Source: CBFDBF01 sp050287725
GTDB taxonomy: Bacteria; Pseudomonadota; Gammaproteobacteria; Chromatiales; Chromatiaceae
DNA: 37,100 nucleotides
NCBI GenBank assembly: GCA_050287725.1
Contig: JBNKCL010000102.1
Span: 1-37,100 of the forward strand
Direction: 5' to 3'
Shown here in pieces: positions 36,938-37,100 of the stretch. Within the stretch, counting starts at the first letter, position 1, and every line of letters begins with the position of its first letter. The notes below the pieces were generated by a model. It made no database searches and was not told where the DNA came from. It worked only from the letters and a program-made list of their open reading frames with translations. The position numbers and the translations under genes were made by a program.

Positions 36938-37100
36938 CCTAACGGGCTATTCCCACCTCCGACTGCGACGCTCGACGGGGCCAAGGGGGTTCAGGGGTGC
37001 AATATTTGAGTTCCCGGGTAGTTATTGTTTTCACCGAAACAAAAAAAGACCGCCCCAACCCGTTGACGCAGCCGAGCACCGCAGGGATTTCCGGATCAGG
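36938..37100. other. Right-edge sequence, nothing identified
   Basis: About 160 nt following the folded element. It has no frame resembling a known protein on either strand. An A-run (37044-37050) follows GAAAC and precedes CCGCCCCAACCCG. It may belong to the same repeat or be the end of a flanking gene that lies off the edge. Confidence 0.3.

Noticed and set aside
1..37100. A defence island, CRISPR array, prophage or biosynthetic cluster
   Set aside because: I looked for regularly spaced repeats, integrases, transposases, restriction or toxin-antitoxin pairs and synthase modules and saw none; the signalling island and repeats are the only accessory-like parts.

Overview
The window is a GC-rich (roughly 58-60 %, judged by eye), gene-dense piece of what looks like a gammaproteobacterial chromosome. 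The set RlmKL, RhlE, a Kef-type K+/H+ antiporter with its quinone-reductase-like partner, MscL, the UPF0178 (YaiI) protein, a DnaJ-related protein and an HIT protein with the PQLHIHH signature points to Gammaproteobacteria. Menaquinone genes (menC, menE, a hotdog thioesterase), formate-THF ligase, a small exported cytochrome c and GlgC fit a sulfur-oxidising or facultatively anaerobic lineage of the Chromatiales type; that placement is inference. I see no tRNA, rRNA, CRISPR array, prophage or IS transposase.

Layout. 1-3108: start of uppP, rhlE, a cold-shock-type RRM protein and a methyltransferase, all on the minus strand. 3421-8382: a menaquinone segment, with menC, a lipoprotein, mscL, an L,D-transpeptidase, a DHNA-CoA-thioesterase-like protein and menE. 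8383-9776: a REP-rich spacer, acylphosphatase and adk. 10014-14133: an orphan signalling island of three receiver proteins (REC-GGDEF-EAL, REC-degenerate HD-GYP and, convergent, REC-HDOD). 14714-17078: K+ efflux module. 17119-21203: a minus-strand run of small conserved genes (Cys-containing membrane protein, DnaJ-related, HIT, GIY-YIG, pyrimidine-dimer glycosylase/DUF1722 fusion, UPF0178, NYN-OST-HTH). 21354-24297: rlmKL, a membrane protein and a 2-hydroxyacid dehydrogenase remnant that has lost exactly its NAD domain. 24498-28178: two Tyr-rich envelope proteins, fhs and an exported MsrB. 28223-33398: MFS transporter, SHOCT protein, B12-binding radical SAM enzyme, cytochrome c, FixH-like protein and DMT exporter. 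33706-36285: a ferredoxin-fold protein, glgC and two Hsp20 genes behind a candidate heat-shock promoter. 36507-37100: a long, highly folded non-coding element.

The most interesting items are: (i) the non-coding inverted-repeat element at 36507-36937; (ii) the stand-alone 2-hydroxyacid dehydrogenase substrate domain at 23911-24297; (iii) the T4 endonuclease V-like/DUF1722 fusion at 19136-19822; and (iv) the operon pairing an EAL protein that keeps its catalytic residues and a degenerate GGDEF with an HD-GYP relative lacking its metal ligands. I did not find a clear new defence or mobile system. The remainder is mostly housekeeping and envelope/redox genes, with several families of small palindromic repeats between them.
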